In this document: in pieces, positions 1-7,329 of the stretch
How positions within the stretch are numbered: position 1 is the first letter of the stretch
How the letters are laid out: every line of letters begins with the position of its first letter
Source: a bacterium
GTDB taxonomy: Bacteria > Ratteibacteria > UBA8468 > B48-G9 > JAFGKM01
Direction: 5' to 3'
Assembly: GCA_023230585.1 (NCBI GenBank)
Contig: JALNXB010000017.1
Span: 1 to 33,568, forward strand
Length of the DNA: 33,568 bases
The notes under the pieces: generated by a model
Told to the model about the DNA's origin: nothing
Seen by the model: only the letters and a program-made list of their open reading frames with translations
The model's database searches: none
Translations under genes and position numbers: made by a program

Positions 1-272
1 CTATTGTTTATTCCCATTCCTTTTTCGCCTTCGGCGGGATTGCCACGCCAAAAAACGGCTCGCCAAGACGGAATGGGGGGTCTGTTAACAAAAGGTTCAA
101 GCCTTTTGTTCCTCTACTCGCTCATTTTATCGCCCAAACGCCCAATTTTACCATCCTAAACTTGTTTCAGGATCTCTTACCTAACCCACGTCGGTAGTAA
201 GCAGAACGAAAAAACGAGATTCGGGATGAATCCGGAATGACATACAGAGGCAACCCCGTATTCCGTTTTTTC
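1..272. repeat. Intergenic repeat island 1
   Basis: No credible gene is seen. The stretch is a mosaic of short blocks that recur elsewhere in the window. Positions 1-50 match 3523-3570 in inverted orientation, including the CTATTGTTT..CATTCC block that also occurs at 12422-12441. Positions 152-189 match 12488-12525 with one mismatch. Positions 82-118 match 33532-33568 inverted with one mismatch. It lies just downstream of the kdsB stop codon. The base composition is richer in GC than the neighbouring genes. Confidence 0.75.
87..110. repeat. Perfect hairpin inside the repeat island
   Basis: AACAAAAGG and CCTTTTGTT form perfect 9-bp arms around the 6-nt loop TTCAAG. The same hairpin, as its reverse complement, is found at 33540-33563. 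The stem is AT-rich apart from two G-C pairs at the loop end plus one internal pair, so it is a modest structure. It may mark a mobile repeat unit rather than a transcription terminator. Confidence 0.6.
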
Positions 273-1022
273 TTAAGAGGTTTGGAGTTTTTTTATATCC
301 TCAAAAGTATCTACGCAAGGAGAATCTTGCTCTATGATTGCAACTTTTAATTTATACCCATTTTCGATTATTCTTAAATGTTCAAGTTTTTCTATATCTT
401 CAAGAATTCCTGTTGGCAATGTTGCATATTTAGCAAGAAATTTTTTTCTGAAAACATATATCCCTATATGTTTGTAAAAAACAACTTTTTTAAGTTGTAA
501 AGGGTCTTCTTTGGAATAGTATACAGTAGGATAAGGTATTAATGAGCGCGATGAGTATAACGTATCACCATTTTTATCTATAACAATTTTTACAGTATTA
601 GAGTCAAAAAGTTCTTCATCTTTTCTTATTCTGGTAGCGGCAGTTGTAACGCCTACTTCGGGGTTTTCTTTCAACATTTTAATAGAATCAACAATAGCTT
701 CTTGTGGTAAAAAAGGTTCATCTGCTTGTATATTAACAATTATTGAAGCATCAAGTTTCTCTGCTGCTTCTGCCACCCTATCGCTACCACTTCTGCAATC
801 TTTTGAAGTCCATATTGTCTCAACACCAATTTTATTAGCCTCTAACGACACTTTCTCATTATCAGTAGCAATATATATCCCAGCAAAATCTTTTATAACT
901 TTAGCTTGATTGAAAACCCGCTCAAGTACTGATTTACCATTAATAGGATATAACACTTTTCCTGGAAGCCGTTCAGAATCAAACCTTGCTGGTATAATGC
1001 ATACTATCTTTTCTTTTTTCAT
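273..1022 (-). CDS. kdsB: 3-deoxy-manno-octulosonate cytidylyltransferase (CMP-Kdo synthetase)
   Basis: This cytosolic enzyme joins Kdo to CMP from CTP, which activates Kdo for transfer to lipid A. The 249 residues match the usual family length of about 250. The N-terminus carries the nucleotide-binding signature IPARFDSERLPGK (residues 10-22), and QADEP near residue 99 fits the metal/CTP site of the family. The start is supported by an AAGGAAAA ribosome site about 7 nt upstream. It stands alone on the minus strand and diverges from the membrane-protein/nikR pair. Its likely promoter is TGGTAAAAT (read on the minus strand at 1109-1101), which leaves a leader of about 70 nt. Other Kdo/lipid A genes are on the same strand further along (5657-7329), but a repeat island and two plus-strand genes lie between. 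Function is near certain. Confidence 0.96.
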   Translation of the reverse strand: MKKEKIVCIIPARFDSERLPGKVLYPINGKSVLERVFNQAKVIKDFAGIYIATDNEKVSLEANKIGVETIWTSKDCRSGSDRVAEAAEKLDASIIVNIQADEPFLPQEAIVDSIKMLKENPEVGVTTAATRIRKDEELFDSNTVKIVIDKNGDTLYSSRSLIPYPTVYYSKEDPLQLKKVVFYKHIGIYVFRKKFLAKYATLPTGILEDIEKLEHLRIIENGYKLKVAIIEQDSPCVDTFEDIKKLQTS

Positions 1023-1100
1023 ATTTTGTTTTCCTTAAATTGCTTTACAGTCTCCTTTAAGATATAATCTATTTTAATAAATCCCTTTAAAAACCATATC

Positions 1101-1124
1101 ATTTTACCATATTTTTGATAAAAT
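1101..1124. promoter_or_regulatory. Symmetric divergent promoter for kdsB and the membrane protein gene
   Basis: An imperfect inverted repeat, ATTTTACCA..TGATAAAAT, provides an extended -10 box on each strand. TGATAAAAT (1116-1124) faces the plus-strand gene and TGGTAAAAT (1109-1101) faces kdsB. No strong -35 hexamer is visible on either side, which is usual for extended -10 promoters. Predicted plus-strand transcription would begin near 1131, only about 12 nt before the ATG at 1143. Confidence 0.45.
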
Positions 1125-1142
1125 TTGCATTTTTATACTCTT

Positions 1143-3026
1143 ATGAAAAACAAAAAAAATAAATTGCTTGAAGCTGCTATTAAAAAGGTAGGTCTATTTT
1201 TTGAGCAAGATATCATAAAAGAAGAAGCCTGGACTTGGAATATTTTAAAAAAATCATTTAGATATTCTGATAAAGAAAATAGAATTTATAGAGCATCTTT
1301 TAAAAAGGACCATATTTTGGTAGTTGTTCTTATTCCATATTCCTCCAAGAAACATAAACTAAGTGAAAACAGTATGGAATTTATTGTTGATGGCGACAAT
1401 ATCTATAGAAACACTGATTGGGAACTTACTATTGGCTTTTTTTCTTCATTTTTTAAGAGAAGAGGATACGAAGTTGTGTTTTCAGAACCAAAAGAAAAAC
1501 GACTTTTACCAACAAGGATAAAAAAGTTATTTATGACAGATGGACAACATTTAGCCGAACTTGAACTCATAAGAACTTTTCCTTATTGGGAACTTACAGT
1601 CAGTGATGCGGAAGAAAGTTCTCCTCACTTTTGCACAACAGGGTATAAATATAAGTTTCATTTAAAAAATTCCATAAAAGTGGATAAAGAATTTGAGATA
1701 GAGAACCTTCTGATTGAGTATGAAGAAGATGAAGCTGAAAAACAACCTTTCTTCTCTATTTCTTCAATAAGAAAAGCTGTATACGGGTTTAATAGCCCTA
1801 ACCTTCGTGCTTTTTATTCTAATGAAGGGATATTTCCTGAGGTACAACACTCCATTAAATTGACTGTCTTTGCGAACCTTGCAGTTGCAATCATAAATGC
1901 AAGCGTTTTTGTTAGAGTTGCAGAAAGATTAAAAGGAAACACCTGGTACACCCTCGCAGCAGGCATACTTGTTTTCCTAAGAGCACCTGCTGAAGTTTTC
2001 TATGTGAAAAAATCTCTTAGGTTAAGCAAACATCTTCCTTCAGCCATAGTAAAAGAAACTATGGATTCTGACGCATTTAAAGAGTTTTCTGAAACAAAAG
2101 AGATTAGAAGATGGAGGAATTTTGAAAAAGTTTTTTATGATATTGTAAGGAAAAAAGAAAATTTCACTTTCCTTATGGAGCAGTATGGCGTTTTTAAGGA
2201 GTCTTTTAACCAAGCCCTACAGGAAAACTCAAAAATAATAATTATTCACACATTAAGAAAACATCTTAATTTTACTGAAAGTGAACTTATAACAATCAGC
2301 CCTTTTATAGAACAATTAGAACCTATTGATGTTCAAAATACAACAAAAGGGTTGATGAAAAGTTTTGCTATTTTACAGGAAAAAAATGTTTTTAAACCAA
2401 CTTCGGGGGTTGTCTTAAAAAAATATGCGGAAGAAATCTTTCCAATACATCTGTTAAATACAACTTTTAGCAAAACTATGAGAATAGTTAGAGACAGGAT
2501 TAAACAAGAGGAGAGAGTTCCTTCTTTAAAAGAGGTTTCTCTTCTTGTTTCTACCTGCAAAAAGAATATCTTGCCTTTCCGTGTAATGGATATAACACTC
2601 TTTTCTTCACTTTATGCAATAGGTTATGCTTCAACATTTTTGACAAACTTACCTAACTTATTTGTCCCTATATATTACATTTTATACGGTGCGGCAGCCA
2701 ATATAATAAATGCAGCAGTACTTAGAATAAGTAACCAAGTGAATATGCAATATTTATACAGAAATCTCGGAAGCGCTCCCGCTATAAGTAGTGCCGCAGA
2801 TGCATGGAATGAATATAATTCTCATTTGATGAGAATCTGGGCTGTCTTTTCTTCTATTGGGCTTATAATAGGGATGTGTGGCAAACTCTTTTCGGAATCA
2901 ACCTACGGGATATCAAGATATTTTGTAGAAATATTTGCCTTTTTCTTATTTATTAAAGGTTTTAGAGAATGGTACTACTATTACTCTTCTCTTGAGACAA
3001 AAATCAAGTTGGAGGAACAAAAATGA
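1143..3026 (+). CDS. Large membrane protein of unknown function, co-transcribed with nikR
   Basis: I do not recognise this family. From the ATG at 1143 the product has 627 residues. An upstream in-frame TTG at 1125 would lie before the predicted transcription start, so ATG is preferred. About 230 N-terminal residues are soluble and charged, with an acidic stretch (EYEEDEAE). Two hydrophobic segments follow at about 237-257 and 267-288. A long soluble middle of about 190 residues comes next, then four hydrophobic segments at about 484-502, 505-527, 564-582 and 592-607. The tail has a YYYYSS run. No signal peptide, nucleotide-binding loop or obvious metal-binding cluster is visible. The stop codon overlaps the nikR start (ATGA), so the two are probably translated together. 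A link to nickel is a guess from this context only, because no known nickel transporter sequence is visible in it. Confidence 0.8.
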   Translation: MKNKKNKLLEAAIKKVGLFFEQDIIKEEAWTWNILKKSFRYSDKENRIYRASFKKDHILVVVLIPYSSKKHKLSENSMEFIVDGDNIYRNTDWELTIGFFSSFFKRRGYEVVFSEPKEKRLLPTRIKKLFMTDGQHLAELELIRTFPYWELTVSDAEESSPHFCTTGYKYKFHLKNSIKVDKEFEIENLLIEYEEDEAEKQPFFSISSIRKAVYGFNSPNLRAFYSNEGIFPEVQHSIKLTVFANLAVAIINASVFVRVAERLKGNTWYTLAAGILVFLRAPAEVFYVKKSLRLSKHLPSAIVKETMDSDAFKEFSETKEIRRWRNFEKVFYDIVRKKENFTFLMEQYGVFKESFNQALQENSKIIIIHTLRKHLNFTESELITISPFIEQLEPIDVQNTTKGLMKSFAILQEKNVFKPTSGVVLKKYAEEIFPIHLLNTTFSKTMRIVRDRIKQEERVPSLKEVSLLVSTCKKNILPFRVMDITLFSSLYAIGYASTFLTNLPNLFVPIYYILYGAAANIINAAVLRISNQVNMQYLYRNLGSAPAISSAADAWNEYNSHLMRIWAVFSSIGLIIGMCGKLFSESTYGISRYFVEIFAFFLFIKGFREWYYYYSSLETKIKLEEQK

Positions 3027-3436
3027 ATAAATTGATACGGTTTGGTGTTTCAATGGAAAAACAACTTCTTGCCAAATTTGATGAATTTATTGCAAAAAAA
3101 GGGTACACAAATCGCTCTGAGGCTATAAGAGACCTTATCAGAAAAAATATTGTTGAAGAAGAATGGTTGAAAGGCGAATTAGTAGCTGGAAGTATTACTT
3201 TAGTATACAACCACCACCAGAAAGAACTTCTTGATAAAATCATAGATATCCAACACAATTTTTATGATGTAATAATATCCACTCAACATATACATATGGA
3301 CCATAATAATTGTCTTGAAATCATAGCGGTTAAAGGGTTGGTTGAAAAAATCAAATCTCTTTATAATTCTATAAGTATTCTTAAAGGCGTTGGGTATTCT
3401 TCTCTTTCAAAAGCAACAACTGGTAAAAAATTTTAG
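3023..3436 (+). CDS. nikR: Nickel-responsive transcriptional regulator NikR
   Basis: This is a ribbon-helix-helix repressor that binds DNA when loaded with nickel. The 137 residues match the E. coli protein (133) in layout. The DNA-binding part holds RFGVSMEKQLLAKFDEFI and NRSEAIRD (residues 6-37), and a C-terminal ACT-like metal domain follows. All four high-affinity nickel ligands are present by alignment with E. coli H76, H87, H89 and C95: here H78, H89, H91 and C97. The start is backed by a GGAGGA site 8 nt upstream and by the 4-nt overlap with the preceding membrane-protein gene. No nik, nickel permease or nickel enzyme gene lies in the window, so the target is not known. The upstream membrane-protein gene in the same unit is the natural candidate. 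I saw no classical GTATGA-N16-TCATAC operator. Confidence 0.93.
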   Translation: MNKLIRFGVSMEKQLLAKFDEFIAKKGYTNRSEAIRDLIRKNIVEEEWLKGELVAGSITLVYNHHQKELLDKIIDIQHNFYDVIISTQHIHMDHNNCLEIIAVKGLVEKIKSLYNSISILKGVGYSSLSKATTGKKF

Positions 3437-3854
3437 GTTGAACGACACTCACCCATTCCGTCTTTGCGAACGACCAAAGGGAGTGTGGCAATCCGCTGTA
3501 TTGTAGCGTTGCGAACGTTTCTCAGCGTGGCAATCTTCCGAAGGCGAAAAGGAATGAGAAGAAACAATAGTGTATAGGATAAAAACGAGGATTGCCACGT
3601 CGCAATTCCTATGAAAACTATCGGAATTAAACACTCCTCGCAACGCCACAAAACGGCGACAAGGCAAGAATAAAGATGAGGTTTATCCCGAGTATCTCCG
3701 AGGGACTTGACCCGGAATCTCGCTTTTTAATACTTACTTTACGAGGGTTAAATTAGAGATTCTAAAACAAGTTCAGAATGACAAAATGAGGCGTTAGGAT
3801 GGTATACAGGTAGGTAAAAAGTATAAAGGAATGGAAAGGGGTGAGAGAGTTTTA
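3437..3854. repeat. Intergenic repeat island 2
   Basis: No gene is supported; short open frames here have repeat-like sequence. Blocks shared with other islands are: 3523-3570 (inverted match to 1-50), 3551-3570 (inverted match to 12422-12441), 3747-3782 (inverted, more diverged match to the 152-189 and 12488-12525 block) and 3792-3832 (inverted match to 12437-12476). It also contains the kinds of phrase seen in dispersed repeats of many bacteria, such as GATTGCCACGTCGC and GACTTGACCCGGAATC. It separates the convergent nikR (plus) and msbA (minus) genes, so transcription from both sides ends in or near it. Confidence 0.75.
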
Positions 3855-5660
3855 TTAGGACTTGTCAGAAGAAAACTGTAGTTGCCATAACCTATAATAG
3901 TCTCCTTTTTTATCAAAGAGTTCTTGATGTGTACCTTCTTCAGAAATTTTTCCATTCATAAGCACTATTATTCTATCCACATTTCTTAGAGTAGAAAGCC
4001 TATGAGCAATTATAAATACTGTTCTATTTTTTATTATGCTATATAACGCTTCCTGTAATAACTGCTCTGATTTGCTATCCAAAGAAGCCGTTGCTTCATC
4101 AAGAATTAAGATTTCAGGGTCTTTATAAATAGCGCGAGCTACTGATAAGAGTTGTTTTTGTCCACCAGATAATGTTGCTCCCCTTTCACCTGTCAAAGTG
4201 TTGTATCCATCAGGTAAAGATTTAATGTACTCCTTTAATCCTGATGTTGCTATTGCCTTTTCAAGTTTTTTCTCATCGATTGTTTCTGTAAAAGCAATAT
4301 TTTTCTTTAAGGTATCAGAAAATATTATAGGTTCTTGGCTTACAAAGCCTATCTTATCCCTCAAGGAACTTAGGATATAGTTTTTCATATTTTTGCCATC
4401 AACAAGAATTTCTCCAGCATTAGGTTCGTATAATCTTAGCAAAAGCCCTATTAAAGTACTTTTCCCTGCCCCTGTCTGCCCAACTATACCAAGTTTTTCT
4501 CCTTTCTTCACTTTTAAGTTTATACCTTTGAGTATAGATTTTTCTCCATAGGAAAAACTAACATTTTTAAACTCTATCTCTCTTTCAAGCCCTTCAAGCA
4601 CATCTGCACCTTCATCTCTTACAGAACTCTCTTTATCCAGAACTTCAAATATTCTTCTTAATGCTGAACTCTCATGTTTTAAGTTGGCATACGCAGTCAT
4701 AACACCTTTCAATGGGCTAATGATTGAGAAAAGCGAGATAAAAAAGAAAAATAAAAAACCTGAACTTAAAGAACCTTCAATAACTTTGCTTGCTCCGTAA
4801 TATATAATCCCGCTTGCCCCAAACACCGCTACAACCTCGGTAAAAGGTGAAATAAGCAGTATCCTTTTTGTTGCAGACATTACTGTTTTAAATATTTTTT
4901 CGTTTTCAAGATTAAACTTTTCAACAATTCTTTCTTCTTGATTATACGCTTTTATTATCTGTTGCCCATAGACACCTTCATGTATTAGGTTGCCTACCAT
5001 CCCGTAAGCTTCTTGAATTTTGCTACCAAGTTTTCTAAGTTTTTTCCCCACATTTAAAAGAGGCAACAAAATAGGTGGAAAAATAAGTAGTGAAACAAGG
5101 CTCATCTTCCAATCTATGGTAAAAATTATGAAAAAATATACTAAAACCAGAGTGGTTTGAAATATTAGTGAAGGAAAATTACCTACAAACGACCTCATTA
5201 ACAGGTTAACGTCAAAAATTATTTTTGAGGTAATATCCCCAGACTGTTCTTTACTAAAGAAATCCATTGACAGAGATGTGATTTTAGAATATATTTTGTC
5301 TCTCAAATCTGTTAATGTTCTATTGCCAAAAAAATGGAAAAAATAGTTATTCAAATAAAAAAACAGCCCCTTTAAAAAGATAATAGTTATAAGAAAAAGT
5401 ATAATATATTTTAATAAAGAAGTAGATGAAACAGAGTTAAGAATCGATACTATTGGGGTTATTTTTAAACTTATAAAATTAGGTAAATTTTCTGGTATCT
5501 TTATATCTCTTCCTGCGATAATCCTATCAAGAAGAGGCACTATTGAAGAGAGAGAGATACCGTTTAAAAGAGCACTAATAAGCATAAATACCATACCAGC
5601 CACAAAGTATCTCCATCTTATATTTATATATTTACTAAGTTTCAGAAACTCTCTTATCAT
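3855..5660 (-). CDS. msbA: MsbA-type lipid A/LPS ABC exporter (fused permease and ATPase)
   Basis: This is an inner-membrane half-transporter that flips core-lipid A (or a similar lipid) from the inner to the outer leaflet; it acts as a homodimer. It has 601 residues, slightly more than the E. coli protein (582). The N-terminal half has six hydrophobic segments (about 18-38, 85-105, 165-182, 186-203, 268-290, 300-318). The ATPase half shows Walker A GQTGAGKST (394-402), signature LSGGQ (497-501), Walker B ILILDEA (517-523) and the H-loop AHRLST (H553). Its start overlaps the lpxB stop by 4 nt, and it is the last gene of the lipid A run. That context makes a lipid A substrate more likely than drug export, although the sequence alone cannot separate the two. 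Confidence 0.88.
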   Translation of the reverse strand: MIREFLKLSKYINIRWRYFVAGMVFMLISALLNGISLSSIVPLLDRIIAGRDIKIPENLPNFISLKITPIVSILNSVSSTSLLKYIILFLITIIFLKGLFFYLNNYFFHFFGNRTLTDLRDKIYSKITSLSMDFFSKEQSGDITSKIIFDVNLLMRSFVGNFPSLIFQTTLVLVYFFIIFTIDWKMSLVSLLIFPPILLPLLNVGKKLRKLGSKIQEAYGMVGNLIHEGVYGQQIIKAYNQEERIVEKFNLENEKIFKTVMSATKRILLISPFTEVVAVFGASGIIYYGASKVIEGSLSSGFLFFFFISLFSIISPLKGVMTAYANLKHESSALRRIFEVLDKESSVRDEGADVLEGLEREIEFKNVSFSYGEKSILKGINLKVKKGEKLGIVGQTGAGKSTLIGLLLRLYEPNAGEILVDGKNMKNYILSSLRDKIGFVSQEPIIFSDTLKKNIAFTETIDEKKLEKAIATSGLKEYIKSLPDGYNTLTGERGATLSGGQKQLLSVARAIYKDPEILILDEATASLDSKSEQLLQEALYSIIKNRTVFIIAHRLSTLRNVDRIIVLMNGKISEEGTHQELFDKKGDYYRLWQLQFSSDKS

Positions 5661-6763
5661 TGGTTCTCCATATTAGATAATATAAACATCGCAACCTTCT
5701 CACTAACTTTTACGTCGTTCATCTGGTTCTTAAAAACCTCAAAATTCTTTATCTGTTTTTTGTAAAGAGTCTTTTTAGTTAATATATTTAAAGATGTCTT
5801 TACAATATCTTGATGAGGAAAAACTTGTATATATTCCGGGACAACTTTTTGGTTAAGAATAAGGTTCACAGGACTTATATATTTAAGTTTTACTATCATT
5901 TTAGCCAAAAAATAATTTAAAAAAGTGGTTTTATAAAAAACAAGAAATGGTTTTCCTTTAAGTGCTATTTCAATATTTACCGTCCCACTTGCAGCAAAAA
6001 GCATATCTGAACTATCTATAATTTCATAAAGGTCTTCTTTAATCAATACACTACTTTCATCATATTTTGCAAGCATAAGTTCTTGCTTCTTTTTAATGTT
6101 TTTATCAGAAGCAGAAAGCAAGAATTTTAGTTTCCGTTCTTTACGCATCTTTTTTATAATTTTTAAAAATTCCGGAAGCAGATATTTTATCTCTTCTTCA
6201 CGGCTACCAGGTAACAACCCTACAACTACATCTTTTTCTCTAACCGTTTTCCTTTCAGTATTATGAGATTGTTTTATTAAGTCTGTAGCAGGATGACCAA
6301 ACCAATAACATTCCACATCTTCTTTTTCGTAAATCTCTCTCTCAAATGAAAAGATAGGTATAACAACTTGTATATATTTTTTAATTGTTTTTATCCTATT
6401 ATAGTTGTGTGCCCAAATTTTGGGTGGAATATAATAGAGAGTTTTATATCTACCTTTTAAAGCTTTGGCTACTTTTAGATTAAACCCCGGATTATCAATA
6501 AATATTATAAGTGAAGGATTTTCTTGTTCAATTAGTTTTACTACCTTTTTATACGAGTTATAAAAAGCACCAATACTCTTTATAACACCTGAAAACCCCA
6601 TCTTGCCGAGTGGCATATCTATAAAAATATCAGATAGGACCTTCATTTTACTCCCACCGGTACTTAAAATAATGGTTTCAGGAGAAATGCTTTTAATCTT
6701 TTTAGCAAGCAAACTTCCGTAATTATCTCCAGATGTTTCCCCTGTAAGTATAGCTATTTTCAT
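5657..6763 (-). CDS. lpxB: Lipid-A-disaccharide synthase
   Basis: This peripheral-membrane glycosyltransferase (GT19) condenses UDP-2,3-diacylglucosamine with lipid X to give the lipid A disaccharide. The 368 residues compare with 382 in E. coli. The family start motif GETSGD is at residues 8-13. PPKIWAHNYNRI (about 113-124) matches the conserved PxxWAW-type stretch, and LLPGSREEEI (about 184-193) and AASGTVNIEIAL (about 254-265) match the C-terminal nucleotide-binding half. The gene begins 5 nt after the pagL-like gene and overlaps msbA by 4 nt. No lpxA, lpxC, lpxD, lpxH or lpxK is in the window, so the rest of the pathway must lie elsewhere. Confidence 0.96.
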   Translation of the reverse strand: MKIAILTGETSGDNYGSLLAKKIKSISPETIILSTGGSKMKVLSDIFIDMPLGKMGFSGVIKSIGAFYNSYKKVVKLIEQENPSLIIFIDNPGFNLKVAKALKGRYKTLYYIPPKIWAHNYNRIKTIKKYIQVVIPIFSFEREIYEKEDVECYWFGHPATDLIKQSHNTERKTVREKDVVVGLLPGSREEEIKYLLPEFLKIIKKMRKERKLKFLLSASDKNIKKKQELMLAKYDESSVLIKEDLYEIIDSSDMLFAASGTVNIEIALKGKPFLVFYKTTFLNYFLAKMIVKLKYISPVNLILNQKVVPEYIQVFPHQDIVKTSLNILTKKTLYKKQIKNFEVFKNQMNDVKVSEKVAMFILSNMENQ

Positions 6764-6768
6764 TTATT

Positions 6769-7329
6769 TTAAAAGAAAGAAGTGTAACCCAGCATCCATA
6801 CCTTAGAATCTATTCCAGAGTTGGGTTCTTTTAAATCAAGGTTAGAAATATGTCTGTTCCTAAATTCCAGAGAAAATGTCTTACCGTTTTTTTCATAAGC
6901 AACCCCATAACAAAGTTGGTCAACAAAATTTAATTGGGACCCCTGTTCTTCTGTTTTCTGGGTCATATAGATACCACCTATTCCACCTCTTATATACGGT
7001 TTAATTGGAGAGTTTAATGGAACTTTATATTTTAAAAAAAATGAGCAACCGGTCTCAATACCTGTATCTGGAGAGGTTACAAAAGCAAAAAACGGCTCAA
7101 TCTGGAAAGAGAGATTCCTCATCCAACCTTCTTGCTTCAAAGGGTACGTAAAATCAAGCCCCATAAGATAGTATGTATAGTTCCCTGTTTTAAGTTTTTC
7201 ATCACTCCCATATCCTATAAAAACTTCTGTATCTGATGGTCTTCTTATATCAAAAGCATACGAAACACCAGTAAAAACAAACAGACAAATAAGAAAAAGA
7301 AGAAGCCAACAACTGTTACTTTTCATCAT
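6769..7329 (-). CDS. PagL-like outer-membrane lipid A 3-O-deacylase
   Basis: PagL removes the 3-O-linked acyl chain of lipid A from within the outer membrane. This 186-residue protein has a clear signal peptide (hydrophobic 8-20, likely cleavage after SYA at 25). Alternating beta strands follow, and it ends in Phe, as outer-membrane barrels do. The family hallmark RHISN..EPNSGID is at 159-174. The catalytic His and Ser of PagL map to H160 and S162. The third residue, Glu 12 positions after the Ser in P. aeruginosa PagL, is Asp174 here. Overall similarity outside this motif is low. The start overlaps the kinase stop (ATGATG), and lpxB follows at 5 nt, which supports a lipid A role. The assignment rests on the motif, topology and context. 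Confidence 0.7.
   Translation of the reverse strand: MMKSNSCWLLLFLICLFVFTGVSYAFDIRRPSDTEVFIGYGSDEKLKTGNYTYYLMGLDFTYPLKQEGWMRNLSFQIEPFFAFVTSPDTGIETGCSFFLKYKVPLNSPIKPYIRGGIGGIYMTQKTEEQGSQLNFVDQLCYGVAYEKNGKTFSLEFRNRHISNLDLKEPNSGIDSKVWMLGYTSFF

Noticed and set aside
3433..3667. Two overlapping 72-residue minus-strand open frames
   Set aside because: They lie wholly in repeat island 2, have low-complexity repeat-derived sequence, no ribosome site, and are in two frames over the same DNA.
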